Shown in pieces: positions 1 through 10,981 of a stretch of DNA of 64,000 bases. Under the pieces are notes generated by a model. It was given only the letters and a program-made list of their open reading frames with translations. It ran no database searches and was not told where the DNA came from. The number at the start of each line of letters is the position of its first letter. The first letter of the stretch is position 1. Location: the NCBI RefSeq assembly GCF_902167145.1, contig NC_050101.1, positions 129,920,990 to 129,984,989 of the forward strand, given 5' to 3'. The stretch comes from Zea mays (lineage: Eukaryota; Streptophyta; Magnoliopsida; Poales; Poaceae). The position numbers and the translations under genes are program-made.

Positions 1-1830
1 CTTCTTAAGCTCAACCAACTCTGGTCCAGATATTTTGTAAGCTCTCTTGAAGATAGGGGCGGTTCCAGGAAGAAGCTCTATGGCAAACTCAACTTTCCGC
101 TCTGGTGGCATACCCGGTAAGTCCTTTGGAAACACATCTGGGAACTCGGACACAACCTTGATACTCTCGATTGGGTCTGCTTCACTGCTATCAACAGCTA
201 TCTGATAACAACTTCCTTTCTTTGGCTTAGGCGGGACTAACTCGGTCACCACTTCCTCTCCTAGTGGGGACACCAACTTGATGGTCCTCTTATCACAACT
301 GATAACTGCCTGATACTTATCTAGCCAATTCATCCCTAGGATGACATCTATTCCCTGAGTACCCATTACTATAAGGTTGGCGGGAAATGCTATCCCCCTT
401 ATTTCCACACTTATATTCAAACAAATGCTATCGGCTCGAATTCTACCACCGGCTGAGTCAATTTGAATGGGGGTTGACATGGTAGTAATTGGAAGATTAT
501 GTGCTTCTACCCATGATGCAGTAATGAAAGAATGTGTTGCTCCAGTATCAAATAACACTTCTGCAATATGGGAGTCGACTGGGAACATACCTACTATCAT
601 GCCGGGGGTCTCCTGAACTGCTTCAGCCTCCAAGTGGTTCAGTCTTCCATGATTATAGCGTGGCTGAGAGCGATTGCCTGCTCCAGGCTGAGGCACATTC
701 TGCTTTGCTGGGGCATTGGGGCCTGACTGCTGCTGGGCTGCCTTCTTCGGACATTGCATCACCCAGTGGCCTTGCTCTCCACAGTGGAAACATGCTCTGT
801 TTCCAACCTGAGCTGGTGCTGCTTGACTGTTCTGCTGGTTTGCTGGGGCAGGAAGACGAGGTGCTTGCTGATTCTGCCTCTGAAACTGACCTCCTGACTG
901 GTTGCTCTGACGGTTCTGGTACTGGTGCTGAGGATACTGCCTTTGAAACTGTTGATGCTGCTGAGGTGGACGCTGGTTCTGCCTGAACTGCTGAGGTTGA
1001 TTGCCTGAGAAACGAGGACGATTGCTGCTTCCAGGCTGGGGTCCACTGATCTTGCGCTTACGATCTTCCATCTCCTTACGCTTCCTCTTTGTCATGATTG
1101 CTTTGTCAATCAGGTGCTAGAATGTCGGGAAGGTGTGGTTCATCAGTTGGTACTGCAGAGGGTCAACCAAGCCTCTCAGGAAACGGTACTGTCGCTTGGC
1201 GTCGGTGTGGACATCTTCAGGAGCATAGCGAGACAATCGCAGAAACCTGTCTCGGTACTCACTGACAGACAATGGCCCTTGCTTGAGAGCCAGGAACTCC
1301 TCCTTCTTCACTGTCATCAGACCTGCAGGAACATGGTACTGACGAAAGTTACCTCTGAACTCTTCCCAGGTGATGGTGTCAGGGTGGGCATGGGTGGCGA
1401 GGTAAGACTCCCACCATGATTGGGCTGCTCCTCTCAACAGACGGGGACCATACAGAACCTTCTCCCTGTCATCGCACTGAGCGGTATGCAACTCCCGCTC
1501 CACAGTGCGCAGCCAATCTTCAGCATCCATAGGGTCAGAAGAATGAGCAAACATTGGTGGATGACCTCTCATGAATTCAGCACGCTTGTCTCTGGGCATC
1601 TGAGGCATCTGAGGCTGAGGTGGGGCCTGCTGCTGCTGCTGCTGTTGAATGGCGGCCAAAGTCTGACCGATGGCTTGAACTGCCTGAGTTTGCATCAGAA
1701 ACATCTGCTCGATGGACATCGGGGGCGGGGGCGGCGGGGGCGGCAGGTGCTGCTGCTGGGGCACCTCATCCTGTTGAGCGGCTCGCTCCTGCTGAGCACG
1801 CCTTCCTCCTCTGCGCCTGTTCTCTGACAT
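1..1830 (-). pseudogene. gag-protease of gypsy element G1, partial, one in-frame stop
   Basis: The frame opens at the ATG at 1830 with a polar, Gln/Pro-rich N-terminus (runs of P and Q), followed by a retrotransposon gag domain containing the typical W-E-x-F-R / Y-R-x-R-F-x-x-L-S-R pattern. A TAG at 1117-1119 then interrupts it. Beyond the stop the same frame stays open to position 1. It holds a Q-rich linker, a CX2CX4HX4C zinc knuckle (CFHCGEQGHWVMQC, near 755-795), and an aspartic protease with the DTGA active site (near 550-560). It ends in the segment that leads into reverse transcriptase (PDVFPKDLPGMPPER). The single stop replaces what is probably a Gln codon, so this copy cannot make full Gag-Pol without readthrough. 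RT, RNase H and integrase lie beyond the left edge. Confidence 0.88.
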
Positions 1831-2234
1831 CTGCAGAATGCAACCACACCTCAGAACTGATCTGGCAAATCTTGCAGCATAAGAAAAGAGAATAGAATTC
1901 TTCAACAGCACTGAACAGATGAGCATCTTCACTGATCTCCAACACAGACCACACAACTTCTCAGATAGAAAGGAAAGTGGAATAAAAGGGTTTCCCATCT
2001 ATATAACTAACTCCATTAACATAATAGGTAAACCAAAATGCAGGGGATACCCACACTCTGGTGACAGTCATTACAAAGATCCAAACCAAACATAGTTCAT
2101 CATGACAAACATAAATGCACAGGATATAGCAAACTACCCTGTCTAACTAAGACTAACTAAGACCGAGACTAACGCTAAGACTGAAGCTTCTATGTATATA
2201 TTTCGTATTAATTACAAGATCCAACTCTAACGAG

Positions 2235-3248
2235 CTATGGTTCTAGAGTTATCTTGGTCTTGCAGTCGGGATTGCCATAAGACTGGTGTCCACGCTGAGG
2301 TGAGCGGTACGGGTGCTGAGTCCCAACGGGAGCGGGGGAACCACCGTCCAGGTGACGACGTTCCGCGCGCTCAGCCCGCAGTAGGGCGATCTCAGCACGA
2401 GCCCTACTCAGCTCGTCTAATGCATGGTCCAGCTCCGTGTTTAGCACGGCGGCTAGGTTGACTGTGCTGCTCAACCTAGGATTGCCCTCACCGACAGGTG
2501 AGACAATCACGCCTCCTGTGCTGCCAGATGGACGGCGGGGGTAATACTTCAGGTCAAGACCGTCAGCTGCCCCACCGAAAACCGAGCAGTAGTGCGAAAG
2601 CGCACGTCGTGCAGCATCCTGCATGGCTGCCTCAGCTGAGTCCCGCTCAGAGATAGAATAGTGCTCTGAGCAGGCCTCCGCACCCTGGAGACTGTTCTCC
2701 GGACAGCGCACCAAGCAGGTTGCCTCCCAGCGGTCCGGGTAGACCCCGCGACTATGCTGGTAGACCACACAGCGATACTCGATGGACCAAGTATGCCGGT
2801 TAAATGCCCGACGTAGCAGGGTGTCGAGCGCATCGTGGAAGTGACACCCGCGAGCAGCGTCGCGAGTGATGGGTCGAGCAACCCATCCTTCTGGCTCAGG
2901 GTTAGCAGAGAAGTCGGTGTCGTGGCTCGAGCTGTCGTCGCCACCTCCGTCGTCTGGGTCTCCTCCAGCAGCTACTCCAGAAGCTGGGGCGCCCAGTGGT
3001 GGTGCAGGGGGCGCCTCCAGAGGAAGCACAGGGGAGCAGCTCCTCACGGACTCTATCTCCTGGTGGAGCGAGAAAGAAGAGCCCTGCTGCTCCTGTCGTC
3101 GACGCTCCTGCTCCTCACGCAGGCGGTGGTGTAGTCTCTCCAAGTGGCTGGACTGTCCGGCCACAGGACGGCGAAGCGGACGCTCAGCAAGGCGGGAGGG
3201 TAAGAAGGGGATGACTGACTTTCGTGCAGTGTGTCTAAGTCGAGCCAT
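2235..3248 (-). CDS. extra ORF upstream of gag in element G1, histone H3-tail-like N-terminus
   Basis: A 337-residue uninterrupted frame between the PBS and gag, on the element's coding strand, so it is the first ORF of the genomic RNA. I do not know a function. The N-terminus MARLRHTARKS aligns without gaps to the histone H3 start MARTKQTARKS (8 of 11 identical, with Arg at the Lys4 position and Lys9 kept). Then follow a basic stretch, an E/Q/R-rich segment (about 35-60), an acidic Ser/Asp/Gly-rich linker (about 95-115), and a folded-looking region (about 130-225). The part of that region near W-E-A-T-C through A-A-R-R-A-L could resemble the end of a double-stranded-RNA-binding fold. A C-terminal stretch (about 265-305) looks coiled-coil (heptads of L/A/E/R). 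Grass gypsy elements often carry additional ORFs. Coding status is likely because the frame survives 1 kb; function is unproven. Confidence 0.7.
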   Translation of the reverse strand: MARLRHTARKSVIPFLPSRLAERPLRRPVAGQSSHLERLHHRLREEQERRRQEQQGSSFSLHQEIESVRSCSPVLPLEAPPAPPLGAPASGVAAGGDPDDGGGDDSSSHDTDFSANPEPEGWVARPITRDAARGCHFHDALDTLLRRAFNRHTWSIEYRCVVYQHSRGVYPDRWEATCLVRCPENSLQGAEACSEHYSISERDSAEAAMQDAARRALSHYCSVFGGAADGLDLKYYPRRPSGSTGGVIVSPVGEGNPRLSSTVNLAAVLNTELDHALDELSRARAEIALLRAERAERRHLDGGSPAPVGTQHPYRSPQRGHQSYGNPDCKTKITLEP

Positions 3249-3490
3249 CTACAAAAGACATCGCAAGCAAGAGGGTAAGAACAGAATTAATATGACCAGC
3301 AAATAATGAATCATAAGTAAATGAAGGATTAGAATAAACACAATTTTCAGCAAGGTATATTATATAGTAGAACATAGGTTTGGTCGGTATGACCAACTTT
3401 TGAAGAGATATCAAAGTCAAGGCAGGGACAGAGGTCTATAGTCCTTAGAACGACCATTCTATTCTAGGTTAGCGGTCCTACAGTCAGCAC

Positions 3491-3503
3491 GGCTTTGATA
3501 CCA
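3491..3503 (-). other. primer binding site of element G1
   Basis: On the minus strand this reads TGGTATCAAAGCC, four bases after the LTR end (TGTGACA-TAAG). It is close to the initiator tRNA-Met PBS used by many plant retrotransposons (TGGTATCAGAGCC), with one G-to-A difference. Confidence 0.85.
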
Positions 3504-3507
3504 CTTA

Positions 3508-6199
3508 TGTCACACCCGGTTTTAGAAGGCAAACCGAATGCGAACCATGTACGTGCCAGGATCAGTTATTCACGTACACAGCAGTTACATAATATGGACA
3601 TCATCACACAGTGCTCGAAATAGTATTAATAGGGGAAATAGTCGATTACATCATACGTCTGAGACGTCCATATAGTCCTTACAATAAATCAAAGTGCGGA
3701 AAAGAAACGTAGATAACCGCGGCCTTCACAGGCAGCCGACTGGGGGTTGCCGCTAACCCACACCTAGAACTCGTCGTAGTCTTGGAACTCCTGGAAGTCT
3801 CCTTCCACAGCTTCATCTTCTCCTGAGCAGTGGTTGCAATGCTGACAACCTGGGGATGGGGGGGTTTGGTGTGTAGAGCAAGGGTGAGTACACATCAACA
3901 TACTCAGCAAGTATCCTGTTTGGCTGTAGTGGACTAGCTGTATGTGGGGATAAGTCAAGCAGTTGCTTTTAGTTGGTCAGATTATTACTTACTAGTAGAA
4001 AGCCAAGTTTTAGCATTAACCCAAGTTATTAACCCGATGTACCCTTTCCAAACGGAAAGAATACCACTTACCAGCACCATAGTCATAACCAGAATCATCG
4101 ATCTCATAACCACCTGTACCAAAGTATCTCTGATCAAGTACCACTAATCACTGGAGCTCCCTTGGCCGCTCATAACCGCGAGCACGACTGATATATCAGT
4201 TTTCAAACACTCTGCAGAGGTTGTGCACTTTACCCACAAGCCGTGATTCCCATTCTGCCCGGAGATCATGACTCTCCATTGATCACTACCAAGGTGACCC
4301 AGCAGGGCATCACTACGTAGCCTTTACAAAGATTCCCCGGGACTGTAGCCACCCGTTAGGTTTCCTAAATGCACCGCACTCCTCCCCAAGGGGCGAACCC
4401 AAACTTGGCAGAGCGAGCCGCATACACCGAGCCCCATTGACGGCACGACGGCTAAGTGAACTACACCCCGGATCCTCTAATTATTCAGCTAAGGGCATCC
4501 CATTCCACCCTCATGGTTGCACTGTTTTCCCGGGCGGTCATCCATAGAACAGGTCCTTACGGAGAGGCACTCGAGAAACCGCTCGAGCCCCCTTGAAGAC
4601 CACAAGCATAACATCATAATAAGAGAAGGGAAAACAACGTATCATAGATAATCTCATCATGTTCATTGATTAGAGTTTGAGCAATAGCATAAAGCTAAAC
4701 AGTAATGATCCAACCCAAATAGGTGAACAAGGACATGGATAACAGAAGCTAGTCAATCCTTAGGCATAAATGTGTAAAGCGGGAGGTGAATTAAATAATG
4801 ATTGGGACATAGATAGGTCAAGGGACACTTGCCTCCACCAAACGACTGCTGCTCAGGGGCTTCTCCTGCGAGTTCCTCGGGCTCTTCGACCGGATCGTTC
4901 TCTATGCGATTGCAAGCATACATACATACATCCATTCAAATTGGGAAACAAACAGTACATCATACAAGGGAACAAATAAAGTGAATATGCATCAAGTATG
5001 ACATTCGATATCGCATTCATTATGGTTAGAAAGAAACGGGAAATGGTCTCGCGGGGGGGTTAAAGCTTATGCACTAATGATTAGTTACAATTGGTTCTAA
5101 CAAAAGAATTTAGTTGTATGCACTAATGGAAACCTAGTCATTTGTAGTTGATCAACATTGAACTGGATAAACAATTGATTATATGAATTAACTAGCGTAA
5201 CGAAATTCTAAATTAAGTTTCCTATTTCAATAACATGAACAATGATTAACCTACCTAAAATAAAATAAGTAACAGTAATGAAAGAAAATAAAATAAATAA
5301 AAAAATAAACTAATAAAAAAAGGGGGGGTTGAACCGGCCAGGGGGCGGTTGAACCGGCCTGGGGCAGGGGCGGGGGCGGCCGAGCCGGCGGCGGACGACC
5401 GAGCTGGCGGGGGCGGGGCGGCCGAACCGGCGGGGGCGCAGGGGCAGGGGGCGGCCGAGCCGTCCAGGGCGCAGGGGCAGGAGGCGGCGGAGCCGGCCAG
5501 GGGGCGGCCGGGCTGGCGCGCAAGGGCGGCCGAGCCGGCCATGGGGCGGCCGAGCTGGGCGGCGGGCGGCCGAGCCGGGTAGGGGGGAGAGGAGGGGAGA
5601 TGGGGGAGGGAGGAGAGGGGGAGGGGGACCTCACCGGGGACGGGGACGGGCGGCCGAGCGGCGGGGGCGGCCGAGCTGCAGGGGGCGGCCGAGCTGCAGG
5701 GGGCGGCGCTAGGGCAGGGGGCGGCGGTTGGGGTGGGGAAAAGAGAGAATGAGAGGGAGGGAGAGGGATTTTGGGGGAATTGGGGGAAAGGGAGGGGGCG
5801 GCTGGGCCAATGGGCCCAAAGGGGGCGCGCGCGGGGGGCGGCTGGGCCGGCCAGGGGCGGCCCACGGCGCGGGAGAGAGAAAAAGGAGGGGAGAGAGAAA
5901 GAAAAAGAAAAAGAAAGAAAAGGGAGAAAAGGGTGTTTTTCTCCTTTTCGAAACCCGATCTTTCTAGATGAATGCACTTACATCTCTAAGCAATCGAAGA
6001 ATGCATGGTTCGGCATGGTGCATCAAACAACATAAAGTATTTTAGGGTTTTTCTTTACACGGGAAATCCAAACCAAGTCCCGCTAAAACTTTGGAAAAGG
6101 TCAAGGTTTAGCGAGGGAACGAGAAAAGAAAAGGGTAACGCCTGAATTTGGTGAGAGAAAAAGAAGAAAAAATTCTACCCCCAAATTCAGGGCGTTACA
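3508..6199 (-). repeat. 5' LTR of gypsy element G1 (about 2.69 kb)
   Basis: The boundaries are TGTAACGCCCTG at 6199 and GGGTGTGACA at 3508, with the PBS four bases beyond. The LTR carries a very G-rich (plus strand) / C-rich (element strand) segment at 5320-5880. Long proline-rich frames across this segment are composition artefacts. The other LTR is outside the window, so the boundaries rest on the TG...CA ends, the PBS and the interrupted host frame at 6200. Confidence 0.85.
5320..5880. repeat. G-rich imperfect repeat block inside the G1 LTR
   Basis: About eleven copies of GGCGGCCGAGC or close variants, spaced irregularly (near 5376, 5428, 5451, 5483, 5505, 5525, 5546, 5565, 5648, 5666, 5684) and embedded in runs of 4-7 G. 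A GA-rich tract (5875-5930) follows. The plus strand has strong G-quadruplex potential. The element's own transcript would be C-rich here. Confidence 0.8.
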
Positions 6200-8656
6200 C
6201 CTATCCACATGCTGCAAGGTGAATCCCTTGAACTGTCTCTCGAGACTTCGGATGGCCGCGAGGTATTGCATGAGCGCGGGGTCTTTTGCTGCATAGTCTT
6301 TCTCGACCTGGCCGGCAACTATCTTGGAGTCTGTCTTGATGATACATGTGGTGACTCCGAGGGCCCTTAGCTTGCGGAGGCCGAGGATAACCGCTTCATA
6401 CTCTGCTATATTGTTTGTGCATCTGTCGGATTCCAGAGCGAAGCTGAGGCGTGCTGCATATCTGTGTTTGACTCCGGCTAGTGAGGTGACGACTGCAGCG
6501 ACGCCTGCCCCCGCATGGCACCATGCGCCGTCGCAATGGATGGTCCAAACCTTCTCTGTGGACGGGTCCGGCTGTGTTATTGGCCCAGTCCAGTCGACGA
6601 CGAAGTCTGCCAGGACTTGTGACTTGATGGCTGTCCTGGGCTCGAAGCTGATGTGGTAGCCGGAGAGTTCGGCTGCCCACTTGGCAATCCTCACCGATGC
6701 CTCCGGGTTTCTGAATAGTTCGTCGAGCCCCCTGTCTGAGGTGACTCGGACCTTGAATGCTTCAAAGTAATGGCGCAGTTTGCGCGAGGACATAACAACT
6801 GCGTAGGCGATCTTCTCCAGCTCTGTCATGTTGCATTTGGACGGTGTCAGGACCTCGGAGACATAGTAAACAGGGCACTGTCTGACTGCGCCCTCAACTG
6901 TCTGCTCCTGCACTAGTGCCGCGCTGACCGCGTGCGGCGAAGCCGCGACATAGAGCAATAGGGGGAGCGAGGAGTCGGGACTTGTGAGGATGGCCAGCTC
7001 CGACAGGTACTGTTTTAGTGACGCGAAGTCCGCTGCTTGCTCCGGTCCCCAGGCGAAGTATTTCGCACCGTGGAGTGTTTTGAGGAAGGGGAGACTTCGC
7101 TCGGCGGACCTGGAGATGAATCTGTTGAGAGCGGCCAATCTGCCTGTCAGACGCTGGACGTCCCTGGCGGACTGCGGAGGCGACATGTCGACGATGGCCT
7201 GGATCTTGGTTGGGTTGGCCTCGATGCCGCGGTGTGACACCAGGTAGCCCAATATCTTGCCCTGGCGAACACCGAAGACGCACTTTTCCGGGTTTAGGCG
7301 GAGTCGTGCATCTCGCATGTTCGCGAATGTCTCGGCCAGGTCGGCGAGATGGTCCTCCTTATTCTTGCTGGCGACGACGATGTCGTCCACATATGTAAAT
7401 ATATTTCTGCCGACCTGCCCTTCGAGTACTGTTTTGGTGAGTCTGGAGAAGGTGGACCCGACATTCTTGAGACCCTCCGGCATTCTGATGAAGCAATAAG
7501 TGCCGAAGGGTGTTATAAAGCTGGTGCTAGCCTTGTCTTCCTCCTTCATGTATATCTGGTGATAGCCGGAGAAGCAGTCGAGGAGAGACATGACCTCGCA
7601 TCCGGCCGCGCTATCGACTATTTTGTCGATCCGTGGCAACGGGAAATTGTCCTTTGGGCAGGCCTTATTGAGACTGGTGAAGTCTATGCACATTCGCCAT
7701 TTCCCGCTTTTTTTCTGCACCATTACAACATTGGAGAGCCACGTGGGGTAAGCCACTGGCTCAATGAATTTAGCCTCTAGGAGGCGGTGCACCTCCGCCT
7801 TGGCGGCCTCTGTCTTTTCGTCGGACATTTTGCGGAGCCTCTGCTTTTTGGGTCGCACCGAAGGGTCAATTCCCAAGCTATGCTCAATTATGGATCGGCT
7901 GACTCCGACCAGGTCGAGGGCGGACCAGGCGAAGACATCTTTATTCTTGGCCAGGCAGCAGAGAAGTTTCTCTTCTTCAAGTGAAGTGAGGTCTTCGCTG
8001 ATAGTGACTGTCTGCTTGGGCGTGGCCTGATCGAGGGGGACAGTCTTGGTCCCGTCTTGGCTCTGCAACTGTGCCTTGTCGTGCTGCTTGTCGGTTGGGC
8101 TGGCGGGCGCAGGGACCTCGCGCTGGGTCGTGAGACAGTGTACGTTCCTCTGACCAGGCACGAAGTCCCGCTCTATGTTGCGCGCCGTCTGCTGGTTGCC
8201 GTAGATCGTAATGGCGCCTAGCGGACCTGGTATCTTCATACATAGGTACAATCCGTGGATGGCAGCTTCGAACTTATTGATGGAGCCCCGGCCCATGATG
8301 GCGTTGTATGGATATACCATGTCGACAATGTCGAAGGTTACTTGCTCACTTCGGGCATTGGGTGCTACACCGAAGGAGAGGGGCAACTCTATTTTGCCAA
8401 CGGGAAAGGTGCCCTTGCCGCCGAAACCATACAACGGGTTGTCCGAAGGCTTCAGCAGGTTGTGGCTTATACCCATGCGGTTGAAGGCGTGGAGGAAGAT
8501 GATGTCCGCCTGACTGCCGTTGTCGACTAGGACTTTGTGTAAGTCCCAGCCTGCCACGCTGCAATTGATGACCATAGCGTCGATGTGGGGGGCGCTGCGC
8601 AGGTCGACGTCTCGTGCGTCGAAGGTTAGCGGTATGTGGGACCACTTCGTCTGCAC
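6200..8656 (-). pseudogene. pol of gypsy element G2 (protease, RT, RNase H), truncated by insertion
   Basis: About 818 codons of uninterrupted pol before the frame runs into the G1 LTR. In order: an aspartic protease with VDNGSQAD (near residue 45; DNGS instead of DTG is usual in Tat elements); a reverse transcriptase with WRMCIDFTSLNKACPKDNFP, the catalytic YVDD (near 7385) and the LGYLVS motif; a first RNase H-like connection segment; then a second archaeal-type RNase H starting WTIHCDGAW, with the NNIAEYEA and TDSK motifs. The sequence stops matching the family right after LQHVDR at 6200, which is the insertion point of G1. The residues after that are LTR sequence. The remaining RNase H, chromodomain or linker, and integrase are outside the window. 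Confidence 0.92.
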
Positions 8657-8749
8657 GACTGGGCCAGTGACGGCGACATGGTTGATGCTGCGGTAGAGGT
8701 CCCGCTTCTGCCGCTTGGTGTCGAAGTCAGTGCTGGACCCCCCCTGTTA

Positions 8750-10465
8750 TCATGTGAATGACTCCGCGATATGGTTGATCGGCGAAGTCTTCCTGCTTTG
8801 GGGCATGGGGGATGTTTTGATGTTGCTGGTGTGGTGGTGGGGTGGAGGAGGTACGATTTGTACTTCCTGATGGTGTTGGTAAGCGTGGTGCGGTGGATGC
8901 GGAGCGGGAGCGTGGATATATGGTGGAGGGGGTGGCTGGTAATTATGCGCGACAATTCTGGGATTGTCGGCTGGCTGCGCCCGCGCCATTCTGTCTCTGG
9001 TGGCCTTCGTTTCGGGGCAGTCTTTGGTTTGGTGGGCGCAGTCTTCGCCGTGGAAAAGGCAGTAGAATCGGCGCGGCGGCTGCGCGCGCCCTCGGCCCCT
9101 GCCACGAGTTCCGTTTCCGCGGCCCTGGGGGGGGATATTCCTGGCGACGAGGGGGGTCAGCAGCAGGCTGCTGGTTGGCGATGTTGTGCACTTGCTGCTG
9201 ACTGCGGCCATCTCGATCGGAGTCTGGCTGCGGAGTCCTCGTCCACGTGCGGCTGGACTGCGGGGCATCTTTGGGCTTCCGCTGTGACTCAACCTTGCGC
9301 TGGTGGAGCTATTCGGATTTGGCATATTTTTCAAAGAGCTGATATAGCTCCTGGAGGTTCTTGGGTGGATCTCTGATACAGTGGCTGTAGAGGACGCCGG
9401 CCCGAAGGCCACTGATGGCGTAGTGGATAGCGATCTGATCGTCGATGGAGGGCAGCTGTGACTTGAGTGTTAAGAATTTGCGGTAATACTCCCGCAGAGT
9501 CTCCTTTTCCAGCTGTTTGCAAAGCGAGAGCTCGGCCAAAGCGTCGGTGTCTGGACGGTACCCTTGGAAGTTGAGAAGGAACTTGTCCCTGAGACTTCTC
9601 CACGAATCGATGGACAGCGGAGGCAATCTGGTGAACCAGGTGAGTGCTGGGCCCTCTAGGGCGATGATGAAAGACTTCGCCATTGTGGCGTCGTCCCCTC
9701 CGGCGGATGCAACGGCGACCTGATAACTCATTATGTATTGCGCCGGGTCGGTGCTACCGTTGTACTTGGGATATGCCCCTGCTCGGAAGTTGGCTGGCCA
9801 AGGCGTCACTTGCAGGTGTGGCGCCAGGGGACTTCGCTCGTCGAGGTAGTTGACCCCTTGGAACGGCGCGCCGTGCTGGAAGGTGTAGTCTCGCTGGGGG
9901 AAACGCGGGTTCTCCGGCTGTGCTCGGTGTTGCAGGGGTGGTCCATGCTGCAGGCCGAGGTGGCCTCCGCGCGTGTCTTCTGGTTGTGCGCGCTGCTGGC
10001 TGGGTGGCTCTTGCTGCAGGCCAAGGTGGCCTTCGCGCTGCATCAGCGCGATCTCGCGCTCGAGGTCTTGGGCCTTCTGTTCCTCGTCGCGTATCATTTT
10101 GCCGCACTTTGGCTAGTGCGGACACACGCTGGCGCTTGGCCTCCAGTATCTCTTTCTGTCTCTGGAGATTGCGGTTCTTGAGGCGCAGGGCGCGCAGCTG
10201 TAGCTATTCTTCTGTTGAGACGCCGAGGACCTCGCCGTCCTCGGTGAGATCCGCGCCTTCCAGTGGGGCGAAGCCTGGGGCGGCTGCGATTGTCCTTCGG
10301 GCCCGCAGGTGCGGAAGGTGTCGTCTTCACAGGTGTGGGGAACATTGTCTTCAGTGGGCTCTTGGTGGGTGGATTGGGTGAGGACGAGGGCCTTGCCCTT
10401 TCTTGCGGCCAGCAGTGCTGCCTTCGCAGCCTCGTCAGCCTTCGGGTTAGCTCTCTTGGGTGCCA
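8750..10465 (-). pseudogene. gag of gypsy element G2, broken by stops and frameshifts
   Basis: The gag starts at the ATG at 10465 (MAPKRANPKADEAAKAALLA), just inside the PBS. The family reading then needs a change of frame near 10350, meets a TAG near 10201 in the coiled-coil segment, shifts frame near 10097, and runs cleanly to 9309. That clean part holds the gag core with NFRAGAYPKYNGSTDP, ALTWFTRLPPLSIDSW and REYYRKFLTLKSQLP. Another shift follows. The last frame (9412-8750) carries an atypical zinc-finger pattern (CLFHGEDCAHQTKDC, near 9040-9085) and a Pro/His-rich tail. At least three lesions make it non-functional. Confidence 0.85.
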
Positions 10466-10494
10466 TCGCGGGTGGTTTGTGTCGTAGCACGAAC

Positions 10495-10505
10495 GGTGGG
10501 CGCCA
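10495..10505 (-). other. primer binding site of element G2
   Basis: The minus strand reads TGGCGCCCACC, two bases inside the LTR end (CCAACA-TT). TGGCGCC-type primer sites are typical of Tat/Athila gypsy elements. I did not assign the tRNA. Confidence 0.8.
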
Positions 10506-10507
10506 AA

Positions 10508-10981
10508 TGTTGGAACTTGCTCTCAACCGCAAGGAGGCCAACAAGGGTGAACAGTGGTGACAATAGGGTTACGTGCTCGGGGGTAACAGCTCTGTCAATC
10601 TAGCCTCTCACGGGCACTGTGCGGGGGTATTTATAGGTATCTGAGTGCCCAGCGCCTTGTGTTAAGGACGCATGTGCCCTTAGACACCTAGTTTATCCCC
10701 AGAATATTCCCATAAAGCAGGGTTACAAGCTGTAATTACAAGAATGCCTTTACAAATTAGGCCCGTAACACGAAGGCGGCCACGCAGGGCCCGTTACAAT
10801 GGGCCAGATCACACGTGGGCCTCAGAGCTGGACGAGGCCGTGCTGCGGGATGACGTCGCCGCAGGCCTTCGTCCGGTGCCGAATGGAGCGAAGGGTGTCC
10901 CTGCCTATTTTGTCTCTGTCAGACCAGCGACTGCAGCGAAGGCCTCGAGCGAAGGGTGGCGTCTTTGCCTTCGCCCCAACA
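10508..10981 (-). repeat. 5' LTR of gypsy element G2 (474 bp)
   Basis: It begins TGTTGGGGCGAAGGC at 10981 and ends AAGTTCCAACA at 10508 (minus strand). The partner LTR is outside the window. A TATA-like CCTATAAATA lies at 10637-10628. Confidence 0.85.
10628..10637 (-). promoter_or_regulatory. TATA box in the G2 LTR
   Basis: CCTATAAATA on the minus strand, about 345 bp after the LTR start and about 120 bp before its end, a normal place for the U3 promoter of a short plant gypsy LTR. Confidence 0.6.

Larger units (their letters stand above)
1..6199 (-). mobile_element. Ty3/gypsy LTR retrotransposon, 5' part (element G1)
   Basis: Read on the minus strand the order is 5' LTR (6199-3508), tRNA-Met-type primer binding site (3503-3491), an extra ORF (3248-2235), then gag and protease (1830-1), running off the left edge just before reverse transcriptase. 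The LTR starts TGTAACGCCC and ends GTGTGACA. The element interrupts the RNase H frame of another gypsy element at 6199/6200. Its 3' half and second LTR lie outside the window, so the target duplication (expected near CCTAT at 6200) cannot be checked. The zinc-knuckle gag with a fused DTGA protease fits a chromovirus-like gypsy lineage; the lineage is inference. Confidence 0.9.
6200..10981 (-). mobile_element. Tat-type Ty3/gypsy retrotransposon, 5' part, interrupted by G1 (element G2)
   Basis: On the minus strand: 474-bp 5' LTR (10981-10508), TGGCGCC-type PBS, decayed gag (10465-8750), then a protease-RT-RNase H frame (8656-6200) cut by the G1 LTR. The Tat assignment comes from the TGTTGGGG LTR start, the TGGCGCCCACC PBS, the DNGS protease, and a second RNase H-like domain after the first. 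Integrase and the 3' LTR lie left of the window, beyond G1. The gag frameshifts and the nested insertion mark it as the older of the two. Confidence 0.88.

Noticed and set aside
5251..5977. Long proline/alanine-rich minus frames of 204-240 codons
   Set aside because: They lie inside the G-rich block of the G1 LTR and mirror its composition. All frames there are open for the same reason.
6324..8530. Many plus-strand frames opposite the G2 pol
   Set aside because: They are shadows of the recognised pol on the minus strand.
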